The notes under the pieces are model-generated. The model had not been told where the DNA came from. It saw only the letters and a program-made list of their open reading frames with translations, and searched no databases. Below are positions 26,105 to 33,645 of a stretch of DNA of 43,952 bases, one piece after another. Position 1 is the first letter of the stretch. The number at the start of each line of letters is the position of its first letter. Source of the stretch: Acidobacteriota bacterium (GTDB lineage Bacteria; Acidobacteriota; Holophagae; Acanthopleuribacterales; Acanthopleuribacteraceae); assembly GCA_030066195.1 (NCBI GenBank), contig JASJCB010000071.1:1-43952 (forward strand). The letters run 5' to 3'. A program made the translations under genes and the position numbers.

Positions 26105-27028
26105 CTAATTGTCGCCGGCGACGATGGAAAGCTCTCTTTGAGCCCAGTCGTAAGCCAGATCAAAGCCTTCGTAGCTTCCTAAAGAATATAGCGGGCGCCG
26201 GTACTTGAGCCTTTCGGTGAAGACCAGGTTTTCCGACCAGATCCGCCGGTCGGCGCCCTCGCCCTCCTCACGGAAGAGCCGGAAGAAGATTTTACCCTGT
26301 TGGAAATTAGGCTGGCTCAGTATGGAAAGGTGCTTTTTTCTACCGGGACGCGCCTTCTCTTTCAAAATGAGCGGGTGCTCCTTGCGCACGACCCGCTTCA
26401 CCATGAAGTTGCGGTCGGGATCGACTTCCTCGATCTTGCCGGTGGCCTGGGTGATGAAATAGATCTTTTCGCCGAGTGGCAACCAGTACCGCTTGCGTTT
26501 GGTGTCCAGTTCCATGCTGAACCAGGTTTGGACCGATTCATTGCGGAAATCCACCAGGGCCAGACTCAAGGTGTTTTCAGGTTTATTCTCGATGGTAACC
26601 AGGAACAGGTGTTCCTCATAGGGCGCGGGTTGAACCATACGGTTTCCGGGCGCCCAGCCCTCGAATCGCTCGAAGACCTGCTTGGGTGACGGGTTACCAT
26701 GGTTGTCGATCGGGTAGATATCCTTGCTTTTGGTAGCCGGGATCGCCAGAAAGCGGTCACCGTCAGCGAGGATGAACGGCAGGAAGAAGATCATCCCGCC
26801 GCCCACCACTCTTTGAGTTTGACCGTTATGGAAATCGTACATCATCAGAACCGGGTCCGACTGGTCCAGATAGGAAAACAGAATTCGGTGTTCTATCCGC
26901 GCGGCATGCCCCAACACGGAGATATTCAGCTCTTGAGGGTTTTTTCCCGAGAACGTAGCGGCGCAGATGTGAACCGCAAAGGCTGAAAGGAAGAGGCACC
27001 ATCTGATTTTGGACCGGTTGATAGACAT
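26105..27028 (-). CDS. Exported protein of unknown function, paralog of its neighbour
   Basis: The protein has 307 residues with a signal peptide (about 1-24; hydrophobic core CLFLSAFAVHICAA). A GGAG site lies 6-10 bases before the ATG. Conserved segments shared with the downstream paralog are FFLPFILAD and VDPDRNFMVKRVVRK, along with an AARIEHRILFS-like N-terminal part. Many short beta-like strands suggest a propeller-like fold, but no family could be named. It begins only 24 bp after a small Cys-rich peptide gene, so the peptide and this protein are probably co-transcribed. Confidence 0.75.
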   Translation of the reverse strand: MSINRSKIRWCLFLSAFAVHICAATFSGKNPQELNISVLGHAARIEHRILFSYLDQSDPVLMMYDFHNGQTQRVVGGGMIFFLPFILADGDRFLAIPATKSKDIYPIDNHGNPSPKQVFERFEGWAPGNRMVQPAPYEEHLFLVTIENKPENTLSLALVDFRNESVQTWFSMELDTKRKRYWLPLGEKIYFITQATGKIEEVDPDRNFMVKRVVRKEHPLILKEKARPGRKKHLSILSQPNFQQGKIFFRLFREEGEGADRRIWSENLVFTERLKYRRPLYSLGSYEGFDLAYDWAQRELSIVAGDN

Positions 27029-27052
27029 ACGAACTCCTAACGTCGGTTCAGG

Positions 27053-27235
27053 TCAGTAGCATTGGGCCATGATGTCTTCGGCGATAGCCATGGTGTCTTC
27101 CATATCGCAACTGGGACCTTCCATGATGCACTCGTCCATTTCGGCCCAGCAATCGTCACAACTTTCACAGGCCAGGGCGATAAAGTAACCGGAGATCATC
27201 AAAAAGCAGGAAAAAACCAATATTTTCTTCAACAT
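27053..27235 (-). CDS. Small exported Cys-rich acidic peptide (copy 1)
   Basis: The 60-residue precursor has a signal peptide of 22 residues ending in an AxA site (IALA) just before a Cys. The predicted mature peptide has 38 residues with cysteines at positions 1, 4, 7, 14, 21 and 37: CESCDDCWAEMDEC, then a linker, a short CD(M)EDT motif and a terminal CY. It is strongly acidic. A GAGGTG site precedes the ATG. A second copy lies 247 bp upstream with the same spacing of all six cysteines. No family was recognised. A lipoprotein reading (Cys after ALA) is possible but the lipobox is poor. The number and spacing of Cys suggest disulfides or metal binding. Confidence 0.78.
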   Translation of the reverse strand: MLKKILVFSCFLMISGYFIALACESCDDCWAEMDECIMEGPSCDMEDTMAIAEDIMAQCY

Positions 27236-27482
27236 GATTTACACCTCTTCAGTGATCTATTTTAAGACGGGCCGGTTGTTATCCGTCCCGTCATAGATAA
27301 AGCGAAAATCAAAGAAAAATATGGTCAGCATATCCTGGACAAACAAGCAAAAATTTTAGCCCGCCACCCGGGATAGAAAAGCACTCGCGGCAGAGGCGAA
27401 CGGCGGGGAAATTCCACCACGGCTCGGAAAAATCCCGGTCATCGAGAAGCCGCGTCTGCCAACTGCTCGAGCCCAGTTGGAA
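27236..27482. other. Gap between the two Cys-rich peptide genes
   Basis: The gap holds two inverted repeats: GACGGG...CCCGTC (27267-27293), in the leader of copy 1, and CCAACTG...CAGTTGG (27459-27480), just after the stop codon of copy 2. Neither is followed by a good U tract in the direction of transcription, so they may be processing or stabilising hairpins rather than terminators. No promoter could be assigned. Confidence 0.45.
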
Positions 27483-27662
27483 TCAGTAGCACTCTGCAAT
27501 GATATCCTCGGCTATGATCAAGGTGTCTTCGATGTCGCAGGCGTCACCGGCGTCGATGCATTCATCCATTTCGGCCCAGCAATCATCGCAGCTCTCACAG
27601 GCAACGGCGACAAATCCGGACATCATCAGGAAGCAGGCAAATACAAAAAACTTCTTCAACAT
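27483..27662 (-). CDS. Small exported Cys-rich acidic peptide (copy 2)
   Basis: The 59-residue precursor starts at the ATG preceded by GAGG; a longer frame starting at 27731 has no ribosome site and hides the signal peptide. The signal (21 residues) ends AVA before a Cys. The mature 38-mer has Cys at 1, 4, 7, 14, 21 and 37, identical spacing to copy 1; residues 1-15 (CESCDDCWAEMDECI) are fully identical, while residues 16-20 differ most. The shared end (EDT, IAEDI, CY) suggests selection on structure. It is the most upstream gene in the block. Function is unknown. Confidence 0.78.
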   Translation of the reverse strand: MLKKFFVFACFLMMSGFVAVACESCDDCWAEMDECIDAGDACDIEDTLIIAEDIIAECY

Positions 27663-27798
27663 AAGGCAAACCTCATTGGTGCTGGAATTTGGAAACCTGT
27701 CGTGCACAACGTTCCCATAGAGTAAACGCACGGGTAAACCGCAAATGAGGTCACCATAGTTTTAATCAGGTAGTCGGCAATTCGGAAAGAAGCCTTGT

Positions 27799-27828
27799 GA
27801 AACCCGCCCGAGGAAGCGGGCGGGTTTC
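27799..27828 (-). terminator. Strong hairpin, likely terminator
   Basis: A perfect 12-bp stem (GAAACCCGCCCG / CGGGCGGGTTTC) with a six-base loop lies 11 bp beyond the stop codon of the minus-strand gene ending at 27840. The T tract is short (TTT), so it is terminator-like but not classical. Confidence 0.7.
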
Positions 27829-27839
27829 TATCGAGTCGA

Positions 27840-28586
27840 TTATTGAACCATGTGTTTCAGACAGGGGACACCCAGGAGCTCGCTGAACGAGGTCAGCATT
27901 TTCTTGAGACCGAACTGATCTTTTGTGGGACGGTTGAAGTTATAGGGAATGGGATTCAGCCGATAGAAGATCAGATGATCCGCATCATTGAGAATAGGAA
28001 AGTATGCGTTGTTGTGCACCTTACCCGCCGGAACGGCAAAGAAAACGGGAGTTTGGGCCACGTTCTCCTCCTCTATGAACTGGTCCACCAGCCAAACCGG
28101 GGCGTAGATCGGATTGCTTTGAACAATCCGGTAGACATTGTAGTGACTCAGCTTTTCAGGAAAAGAACTGCCGGGTTCAATCTTTTCCGTGGGAACCAAA
28201 ATGCCGACCAGATCTTGGATCCGGAATTCATGCATGCCGAATTGGTCCTCGGCAACCACCGATCTCACCGGTTGTTGGGGGGCATCGACCCGGTACCAAC
28301 TCAGGTGGGCATTCTTATCCAGAATCCCCTCGTGGTTCTTATCCACCGGGTTGAGGTGCCGGAAATAATCCCGAACAATCACGTCGTAGGAGCCAAGTTG
28401 ATCGTGCGTATTGATCAAGGCACCGATCGGGATCTGGAAATCGGCACTGATTCGGTAGACCTTGTAATGGTCAAGGTTGACCGCGGGACCGATTTGACCG
28501 GGGTTCGGCGCTTGAGCGTTAACGGTGACGAAGCAGGAAACAACCAGAGCCAGGAAGCAAGAGAGCGCTTTGATGTGTGTTCTCAT
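27840..28586 (-). CDS. Exported protein with duplicated domain (DUF7450-like)
   Basis: The protein has 248 residues and a signal peptide (about 1-25, ending VNAQA). Two related halves are visible. The first contains LDHYKVYRI, NPVDKNH, LSWYRVD and AEDQFG; the second contains LSHYNVYRI, LIFYRLN and TKDQFG. Each half thus carries a Y-Y-R strand followed by a DQFG turn, a pattern I associate with the DUF7450 family of exported proteins, although this name is a recollection without a search. The role is unknown. The ribosome site is a full AAGGAGG and lies within a short palindrome. A strong terminator follows. Confidence 0.72.
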   Translation of the reverse strand: MRTHIKALSCFLALVVSCFVTVNAQAPNPGQIGPAVNLDHYKVYRISADFQIPIGALINTHDQLGSYDVIVRDYFRHLNPVDKNHEGILDKNAHLSWYRVDAPQQPVRSVVAEDQFGMHEFRIQDLVGILVPTEKIEPGSSFPEKLSHYNVYRIVQSNPIYAPVWLVDQFIEEENVAQTPVFFAVPAGKVHNNAYFPILNDADHLIFYRLNPIPYNFNRPTKDQFGLKKMLTSFSELLGVPCLKHMVQ

Positions 28587-28601
28587 AAGGAGAACCTCCT
28601 T
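28587..28601 (-). promoter_or_regulatory. Ribosome binding site inside a 6-bp palindrome
   Basis: On the minus strand the leader reads AAGGAG-GTT-CTCCTT immediately before the ATG. The Shine-Dalgarno AAGGAGG could pair with the following CTCCTT, which would limit ribosome access. The stem is only 6 bp with a three-base loop. Confidence 0.35.
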
Positions 28602-28940
28602 GTGATTTCATTGAAAACCATTCCTAATTCGAGGCACATGCGACTTGGGTTTCTTCATCATAGTACATGATATTCCTAATTGTCAATTTTTAATTTGAAT
28701 TGTGTTTACTATCACTTAACATTCTATTCATCACTTTTTTCTTATTTGATCTATAAATGATACTTCATCATGTTAATTGACAAATAGTCAAGGACCAAAC
28801 CTTAGAAAAGTGGTACAATCATCCTCAACAGGTTCAGATTGATGAAATGCCTCCTATCGGGCCTATCGTTGAGGATCGGCCTCTCAAGGAGGCGTCCCCT
28901 TGCCTTCCTGACGATCGTGAATTCATTCAGGAGATTCATT
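28602..28940. promoter_or_regulatory. AT-rich divergent promoter region
   Basis: This gap separates two divergent genes. Bases 28670-28800 are very AT-rich. A TTGACA (28777-28782) and an extended -10, TGGTACAAT (28811-28819), lie on the plus strand but with incompatible spacing; the extended -10 alone could serve the plus-strand gene. No pair stands out on the minus strand. Confidence 0.35.
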
Positions 28941-29828
28941 ATGCTTCAGCTAATTCTGACTTTATACCTTTCAGGCACCCCCGTCGGAGACCTGGCGACG
29001 GACGGTGAAGGCCGTATTTATATCGCGCTTGCCGATGCCGATCGGGCCGCGGCAGCTCGGGTTTGGGTACTGGACGGGTCTACCGCCTCACCCGTATTCG
29101 ACGACAACCTTCAGGCAGAACGCATCGCTCTGGCGGTGAACCCTAAGGGCGAATTGTACGGCGCGAGCAGCCGAGATTACCGACAGTGGGGTGAGTTCGA
29201 GGTTCAAATATGGAAGCGGACCGGCCCTGCCGTCAAGGAAAACGCGCAGAAGAAATGGCGTCGACGCGGACCCTTCGAGACGTTGGCGGCCGGTAGCGAC
29301 GGCACGCTCTATTGGTCCCTGTACCACTGCATCATGATGCAGAAACCCGGCGATCATCCCCGCATCCTGGCCGGCCAACGCATGCCCGGCGACAACGACG
29401 GTGAAAGGTTCAATGCACAATTTCGCGGTATCGACGCCTTTGCCTGGGGACCGGATGAAAGGCTCTATTTCATGGACAAGGGTCGAATCAGGTTCGTCAC
29501 CAGTTCGGGCAGGGTGGAAACCCGGGTCGATGCTCGTTGCCTGAAGGCAAGGGAAACGCTGCCAAAGGATCTGGCCGTGGATGATAGGGGACGTTTCCTA
29601 TTGGTTTATCCCGAGCAAAAAACCGTGATACGTATCGACCGGCACGGCTTCCGGCAAGTCATGGTGCAATTTCCTGATCCATGGCAACCCCTGGCGCTTA
29701 CCCTGAACGAGGACCAACTGCTGATACTGGAATCGGGAAAAAACCAAATCCGCCTCCGCGCCATGGTGCCGGACTATCCGCCGGAGGTGATCTGGGCTTC
29801 CAACCTACCGCTTCGACCGGGCTCCTGA
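28941..29828 (+). CDS. Exported NHL/propeller-like protein
   Basis: I chose the ATG with AGGAGATTC upstream, giving 295 residues; an in-frame ATG 102 bases earlier has no ribosome site and would add a basic, unconvincing segment. The N-terminus (MLQLILTLYLSG) is a short signal-like helix. Repeated motifs of the type LATDGEGRIYIA, LAVNPKGELYGA, AAGSDGTLYWS, AWGPDERLYFMD and LAVDDRGRFLLVY mark blades of an NHL/SGL-like beta-propeller, about six in number. Proteins of this kind bind ligands or protein partners outside the cell. No catalytic residues could be assigned. Confidence 0.75.
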   Translation: MLQLILTLYLSGTPVGDLATDGEGRIYIALADADRAAAARVWVLDGSTASPVFDDNLQAERIALAVNPKGELYGASSRDYRQWGEFEVQIWKRTGPAVKENAQKKWRRRGPFETLAAGSDGTLYWSLYHCIMMQKPGDHPRILAGQRMPGDNDGERFNAQFRGIDAFAWGPDERLYFMDKGRIRFVTSSGRVETRVDARCLKARETLPKDLAVDDRGRFLLVYPEQKTVIRIDRHGFRQVMVQFPDPWQPLALTLNEDQLLILESGKNQIRLRAMVPDYPPEVIWASNLPLRPGS

Positions 29829-30202
29829 ACGACCGGGATAACCATCATTCCAGAGGTTCATCAAAGCCCAAAAGCAGGCGCATAAAACAACCAAGCGACT
29901 CAGAAACCTGCATAAACCCCCGTTTAGTCGAAAAATGTTATGTTTTGTTCTTCCCGGGAACAATCGAATATTTTATGCATTGACCTCGTGTGTTCCCGGG
30001 AACAATCGAGCACCGGATGCGGGCTTCATATGTCTTCCCGTGAAGCTTTGAGTCAATTGGGCTTTGTTACCGGCTCATGTTCTCGAACGACACCTTGGGA
30101 TGATCCTCAAGTACTTCGGAAACACGAGAGAGGCAGGATCGAAATGGTGCGAAGGAACTCGAGTTAACCTAGAATGACCGCAATAGCGCCGAACGGCGCT
30201 AC
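29829..30202. other. Convergent intergenic region with repeats
   Basis: No gene was recognised. The plus-strand frame at 29940-30167 has no ribosome site, and part of its apparent regularity comes from the DNA repeats described in the next entry. Confidence 0.5.
29951..30091 (+). repeat. Decaying 42-bp tandem repeat with palindromic core
   Basis: The 17-mer TTCCCGGGAACAATCGA occurs exactly at 29951-29967 and 29993-30009, 42 bp apart. A degenerate copy (TTCCCGTGAA...) starts at 30035, again 42 bp on, and a weaker one (TTCTCGAACGAC) starts near 30080. The core TTCCCGGGAA is a perfect palindrome. Between cores the sequence is not conserved. The same 17-mer occurs inverted at 32806-32822. Confidence 0.7.
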
Positions 30203-31012
30203 CTATTTCTTACTGCCGGAGGACGACAGGGTCCTGATATAGATATTGCCTTTCAGGGATTTGAAATCGAAACGGGGGCCGCCGCCGTTGACATTTGCAT
30301 AGAGGGCCTTTTCCAAGCCCAGTTGAAAACGGCCGTTGCGATCGCGCTTACCGCCGCTGATGCGGGTACCCGTCATCTCTATCTCGAAATCGGTAAATAC
30401 CTCGCCGAACTGGCTCTCCATGCAGAACTCAGCGGCTACCGACGGCGGCAAGGTCACATCCACATCCCCCTGCAGTGTGCTGAAGGATTGGGCTCGACCG
30501 GGCGTGACCCCTGTCAAGGTTGCGGTGATCTCTCCGCGCAGACTATGAGCCAGGACGGAGCCGGAGACGTTTTTTACCGAAATATCGCCGGCGTGGGCTT
30601 CCAGTTCCATGTCGCCGGTTACGTCGCTAACCGCGATGTTGCCGTTACGGTGCGTGCTCAGCACCAGCGATGTACGACGCGGCACCTGGATATTCAGATT
30701 GGTGGTCGTTTCATGGCTCTTGACATGGATCTCGGCCACGTTGTCTTCTTCCACGATTTCCAAGGCGGTCCCGGAGGCCAGGTGTCGCAGTCCCTCGGCC
30801 TTACTGTCCTTGGGTTTCGCACTGGATTTGGGCACATCGATGTTGACGATCAATTCATCGCCGTCCGTGCCGCTTACCTGGATGCCGCCGTTATTCAACC
30901 GCACGATCAGTTTCCCCGGTTGGTCCGGCCGGGTATAGCTGAAAGTGATGGGATCGTCCTGGGCAAACGCGGGGAGCAGCCCGGCGAGCAAAATAATCAG
31001 GGTTGTTCTCAT
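30203..31012 (-). CDS. DUF4097-type exported beta-repeat protein
   Basis: The protein has 269 residues and a signal peptide (about 1-17, ending AFAQ). The body is a ladder of short strands with Gly turns typical of DUF4097: LNNGGIQVSG, STHRNGNIAVSDVTGDME, AHAGDISVKNVSGSV and STLQGDVDVTLP. It lies 15 bp after the anti-sigma gene. In Acidobacteriota, DUF4097 proteins commonly follow ECF sigma/anti-sigma pairs. They may be the output, or a feedback partner, of the sigma system; that role is inferred from gene order. No enzyme motif was seen. Confidence 0.87.
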   Translation of the reverse strand: MRTTLIILLAGLLPAFAQDDPITFSYTRPDQPGKLIVRLNNGGIQVSGTDGDELIVNIDVPKSSAKPKDSKAEGLRHLASGTALEIVEEDNVAEIHVKSHETTTNLNIQVPRRTSLVLSTHRNGNIAVSDVTGDMELEAHAGDISVKNVSGSVLAHSLRGEITATLTGVTPGRAQSFSTLQGDVDVTLPPSVAAEFCMESQFGEVFTDFEIEMTGTRISGGKRDRNGRFQLGLEKALYANVNGGGPRFDFKSLKGNIYIRTLSSSGSKK

Positions 31013-31027
31013 GGCGTTCTCCTCGGG

Positions 31028-31834
31028 TTATTGGATTTCCATCAAACCCAGTTCGGCTTTTTCTTTGACCAGAGGATCGGTTTCCCGGTCCGCAATCAGT
31101 TCTTCCAGGCTTTCCGCGGCGTCGGGCGTGTTGATGGCCACCAGGCAATCGATAAGAGCCGACTGGACCAACGCCGAGTCTTGTCGGGACAGAGACAAAA
31201 CCAGGCCGGAACGAACCTCCGGCAGATCTCGCAAGTGGTAAAGGGCCTCCGCGGCCGACAGGCGCACGTTCACACTACTGTCGTTTTCGAGGATACGGAG
31301 TAAGGTATCCAACACCCGGTTGTCCGGTTTCTCCAAGCGGCTGACATAGCGCACCCCGTTGAGGCGATCCGCGGCCGACTCCTTCTCCATCAAGGACAGA
31401 CTGACCAGACGGGTCATTTCACTGAGGTCATTGCGTAGGTTATCCATATCGCCGGCTCTCGGACCGCCGGCCCGACCGCCCAGCAGCAGGCCCAGCATGA
31501 GTGTAGCGGCGGCCAGAACCGCGGGAAACAAAGGTGAGCGCGAAACCCGGTGAAACCAACGGTCGGGGCCGCGCACCGGTTGTTTGCCCCGGTCCGAAGC
31601 TTGGATACCCTGCTGGAAACTTTCGAGCATGTGGTAGAAATTGCGGCTCATGCGCTCGTCGGGTTCCTCGTCCGGCCATTCGCCCAGGGTGCGCCAGGTC
31701 TGTTCCAAGCTCTCCAACTCGGCGTAACAGTTGCGGCAGGAGGTCGTGTGGGCTTGAATTTGCAGCATCTCGCCGCGCGCCAATGACCCGGCCAGGTATT
31801 CGGGGATCAGGGTTCTTGCCACGTCGCAATTCAT
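31028..31834 (-). CDS. Zinc-finger anti-sigma factor with outer HEAT-like domain
   Basis: The protein has 268 residues. The N-terminal anti-sigma zinc finger has C3, then H29-x3-C33-x2-C36 (HTTSCRNC). One membrane helix lies at about 100-120, so the N-terminal part is cytoplasmic. The outer part starts with a short coil (125-150) and continues as HEAT-like helical repeats (about 160-268; NDSSVNVRLSAAEALYHL, then SALIDCLVAI and KEKAELGLMEI). The zinc finger should hold the ECF sigma factor until a signal reaches the outer domain. The start overlaps the sigma gene by four bases. The HEAT-like sensor part is uncommon for this family. Confidence 0.87.
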   Translation of the reverse strand: MNCDVARTLIPEYLAGSLARGEMLQIQAHTTSCRNCYAELESLEQTWRTLGEWPDEEPDERMSRNFYHMLESFQQGIQASDRGKQPVRGPDRWFHRVSRSPLFPAVLAAATLMLGLLLGGRAGGPRAGDMDNLRNDLSEMTRLVSLSLMEKESAADRLNGVRYVSRLEKPDNRVLDTLLRILENDSSVNVRLSAAEALYHLRDLPEVRSGLVLSLSRQDSALVQSALIDCLVAINTPDAAESLEELIADRETDPLVKEKAELGLMEIQ

Positions 31835-32406
31835 GATACACGCTCCTTGCCGATCCTGAAGAACCGGTCCCGTAAATCGTTGAGGGCGCGATGGACCCGC
31901 ACCTTGACGGCGCCTACCGAGGTTCCCGTGACCCGGGCGATCTCACTGTACTTCATATCATGAAAGCGGCTCAAGATGAGTACTTCTCGTTTATCCGGGC
32001 TCAATTCAGCCAGGGCCGAACGTAGGTCGCCCAGATCTTTGCCTTTGGCCAGGCCGTCCATGGGGTCCGTGAAGACCTGACCGCCCTCATCGCCCTCTTC
32101 CAGTTGCATATCGCCCTTCTGCTTGCCGAAATGATCCGCGCCGACGTTATGTGCAATGCGGAAGATCCACATTTGAAAAGGCATTTTTTCGGTATAGGTG
32201 TGCCGGTACTTCAAGATGCGAAAGAAGACCTCCTGAACCAAATCCTCGGCCTGCTCCGGCTTGCGAACCTGACGAAGGAAGTAGTTATAGAGTTTACGGC
32301 GATAACGTTCAAAGAGAATGCCCAGATTGGTCACTTCCCCTTCGGCCACACGAAGCATGAGATTGTTGTCGGTAAACGAACTCACTGGCGCCCCTTCTCT
32401 CGTCAT
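31831..32406 (-). CDS. ECF RNA polymerase sigma factor
   Basis: I start at the ATG preceded by AAGG, giving 191 residues; an in-frame start at 32499 adds 31 residues unlike ECF factors. Region 2 is clear (YNYFLRQVRKPEQAEDLVQE, then FFRILKYRHTY and MWIFRIAHNVGADHF). Region 4 follows (ALAELSPDKREVLILSRF, YSEIARVTGTSVGAVKVRVH), ending with an HTH that binds the -35. It directs polymerase to its own regulon, probably including this operon. It is coupled to the anti-sigma gene by four-base overlap, and a DUF4097 gene follows. Confidence 0.95.
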   Translation of the reverse strand: MTREGAPVSSFTDNNLMLRVAEGEVTNLGILFERYRRKLYNYFLRQVRKPEQAEDLVQEVFFRILKYRHTYTEKMPFQMWIFRIAHNVGADHFGKQKGDMQLEEGDEGGQVFTDPMDGLAKGKDLGDLRSALAELSPDKREVLILSRFHDMKYSEIARVTGTSVGAVKVRVHRALNDLRDRFFRIGKERVS

Positions 32407-32474
32407 CACCTTGCATAACCGGACATCAAGGAAAAGGTTACCACTTTTTTGAATCCGCGGCCCGTTTCGACGTG

Positions 32475-32822
32475 CGAGTTTCAAGTTTCGACAACCCATA
32501 AAACAGCTGGAAATTCACGCAAATCCCAAACAACAACCAAAAAACGGGTCAAACGGCAACTTTCATTCCGATAGGCCTGAACAACATATCCATAAGGTTG
32601 TGCCAATCTGTTCTGGGCGCGTTGCAAGACGCCCAGGCCGATCGCCGGATGGTTTTGGGCGTGTTGTTGAGAACCGCAATGCTTTTTTTCTGGCCGATGA
32701 GCCCGTCGCTGAACTCACAGCACGCCTGGACGGGGCCGAATTCGCCTTGATCGGCATGCCCATATGTCCAAATCACAACCAAATAACGTGTTCGAAACTT
32801 GAAACTCGATTGTTCCCGGGAA
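32475..32822. repeat. Inverted repeats bounding a possible non-autonomous element
   Basis: CGAGTTTCAAGTTTCGA at 32475-32491 is the exact reverse complement of 32792-32808. The 17-mer shared with 29951 (here TCGATTGTTCCCGGGAA) spans 32806-32822, overlapping the right arm. Sequence between the arms is not obviously complementary. The layout could be a small MITE with about 17-bp termini, but no target duplication was identified. Confidence 0.55.
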
Positions 32823-32902
32823 CCGAGAATTTTTCGCCTGATTTGAGGGTGCCGCCGGACCACGCCGCGACTTAAACGGGTCCCCAATCCCGGCCGCATG
32901 CT

Positions 32903-32920
32903 AAAAATCGGCCGATTTTT
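32903..32920. promoter_or_regulatory. 18-bp perfect palindrome upstream of methyltransferase gene
   Basis: AAAAATCGGCCGATTTTT is a perfect palindrome followed by another T. It could be an operator or a weak bidirectional terminator. It lies about 75 bp before the methyltransferase start. Confidence 0.4.
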
Positions 32921-32996
32921 TCGTAAGCGCCGCCCTGTGAAACGACTGCCGGAACACCTATCTTATTTGTGGAAGACGTAATGTAAGGAGGTTTCC

Positions 32997-33617
32997 ATGA
33001 ACAACCAAACTGAAATCATTCCCCCGATGCCTGAAAGAAACGGCCCCAATGAACCCTGGTCCGAAGAAATGGCGCAATGGTACGCGCAACACTACGGCGA
33101 GCATCCCTGTAACCATAGAGCCGTCGCATTGGCCGCGCTCGAGCCGGATGATCGATTGCTGGATATCGGCTGCGGCTCCGGTTCGGCAGTCCGCGAAGCG
33201 GCGCGGTATCTGACCAGGGGCAAGGCTTTAGGGGTTGACTATTCGCCCTCCATGATCGACATCGCCGAAGCCGAAACCGCCGGCCATGACGCTGCCGATC
33301 ACATCGAGTTCAAGGTAGGAGAAGCGGGAAACCTGCCGGCAGCGGACAGATCGCAGACAGTAGTAATTGCCGTAAACAGTTTCCACCACTGGCCGAACCG
33401 CAAAGCCGGTCTTGCCGAGGTAATCAGGGTCCTGGCTCCCGGCGGCCGATTGGTTCTAGGCGAGGAAATCTTCGAGGACGAGCATATGGGCGCGGACCAC
33501 ATGGATGAAGCCGGACTAAGGGCCGTTTTGGAGGAGAACGGATTCAGAGTCCTGAGCGGCGGCGTACACCGGGCCGGCGATGTAGACATGACTGTCATCA
33601 CGGCCGATTACCCGTAA
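32997..33617 (+). CDS. Class I SAM-dependent methyltransferase
   Basis: The protein has 206 residues. Motif I is LLDIGCGSGS (54-63), followed by an acidic end of strand 2 (LGVDYSPSM) and motif IV-like AVNSFHHWPN; the RVLAPGGRLVLGEE segment is typical of Methyltransf_11/UbiE-type folds. The substrate cannot be told from sequence. A full AAGGAGG site precedes the ATG. It stands alone between the sigma operon and the flagellar operon, converging on fliK with only 28 bp between stops. Confidence 0.9.
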   Translation: MNNQTEIIPPMPERNGPNEPWSEEMAQWYAQHYGEHPCNHRAVALAALEPDDRLLDIGCGSGSAVREAARYLTRGKALGVDYSPSMIDIAEAETAGHDAADHIEFKVGEAGNLPAADRSQTVVIAVNSFHHWPNRKAGLAEVIRVLAPGGRLVLGEEIFEDEHMGADHMDEAGLRAVLEENGFRVLSGGVHRAGDVDMTVITADYP

Positions 33618-33645
33618 GTAAATTCCGAACCCTCAACAGAAGTAT

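Larger units (their letters stand above)
32407..32996. other. Intergenic region with repeats between sigma factor and methyltransferase genes
   Basis: No gene was accepted here. It holds a 17-bp inverted repeat pair, one inverted copy of the 17-mer seen at 29951, and the palindrome AAAAATCGGCCGATTTTT (32903-32920). The minus-strand frame at 32549-32899 (116 codons) has no ribosome site and no recognised domain. Confidence 0.5.

Noticed and set aside
27053..27662. RiPP/bacteriocin precursor pair
   Set aside because: The peptides have Sec-type signals, and no modifying enzyme or dedicated transporter is nearby. The name would go beyond the evidence, so only Cys-rich exported peptide is claimed.
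29951..30091. Short CRISPR array (repeat plus 25-bp spacer)
   Set aside because: Only two exact copies of a 17-mer, shorter than CRISPR repeats, and the third is degenerate.
32549..32899. Minus-strand 116-codon gene
   Set aside because: No ribosome site or domain; the frame spans repeat-bearing intergenic DNA.
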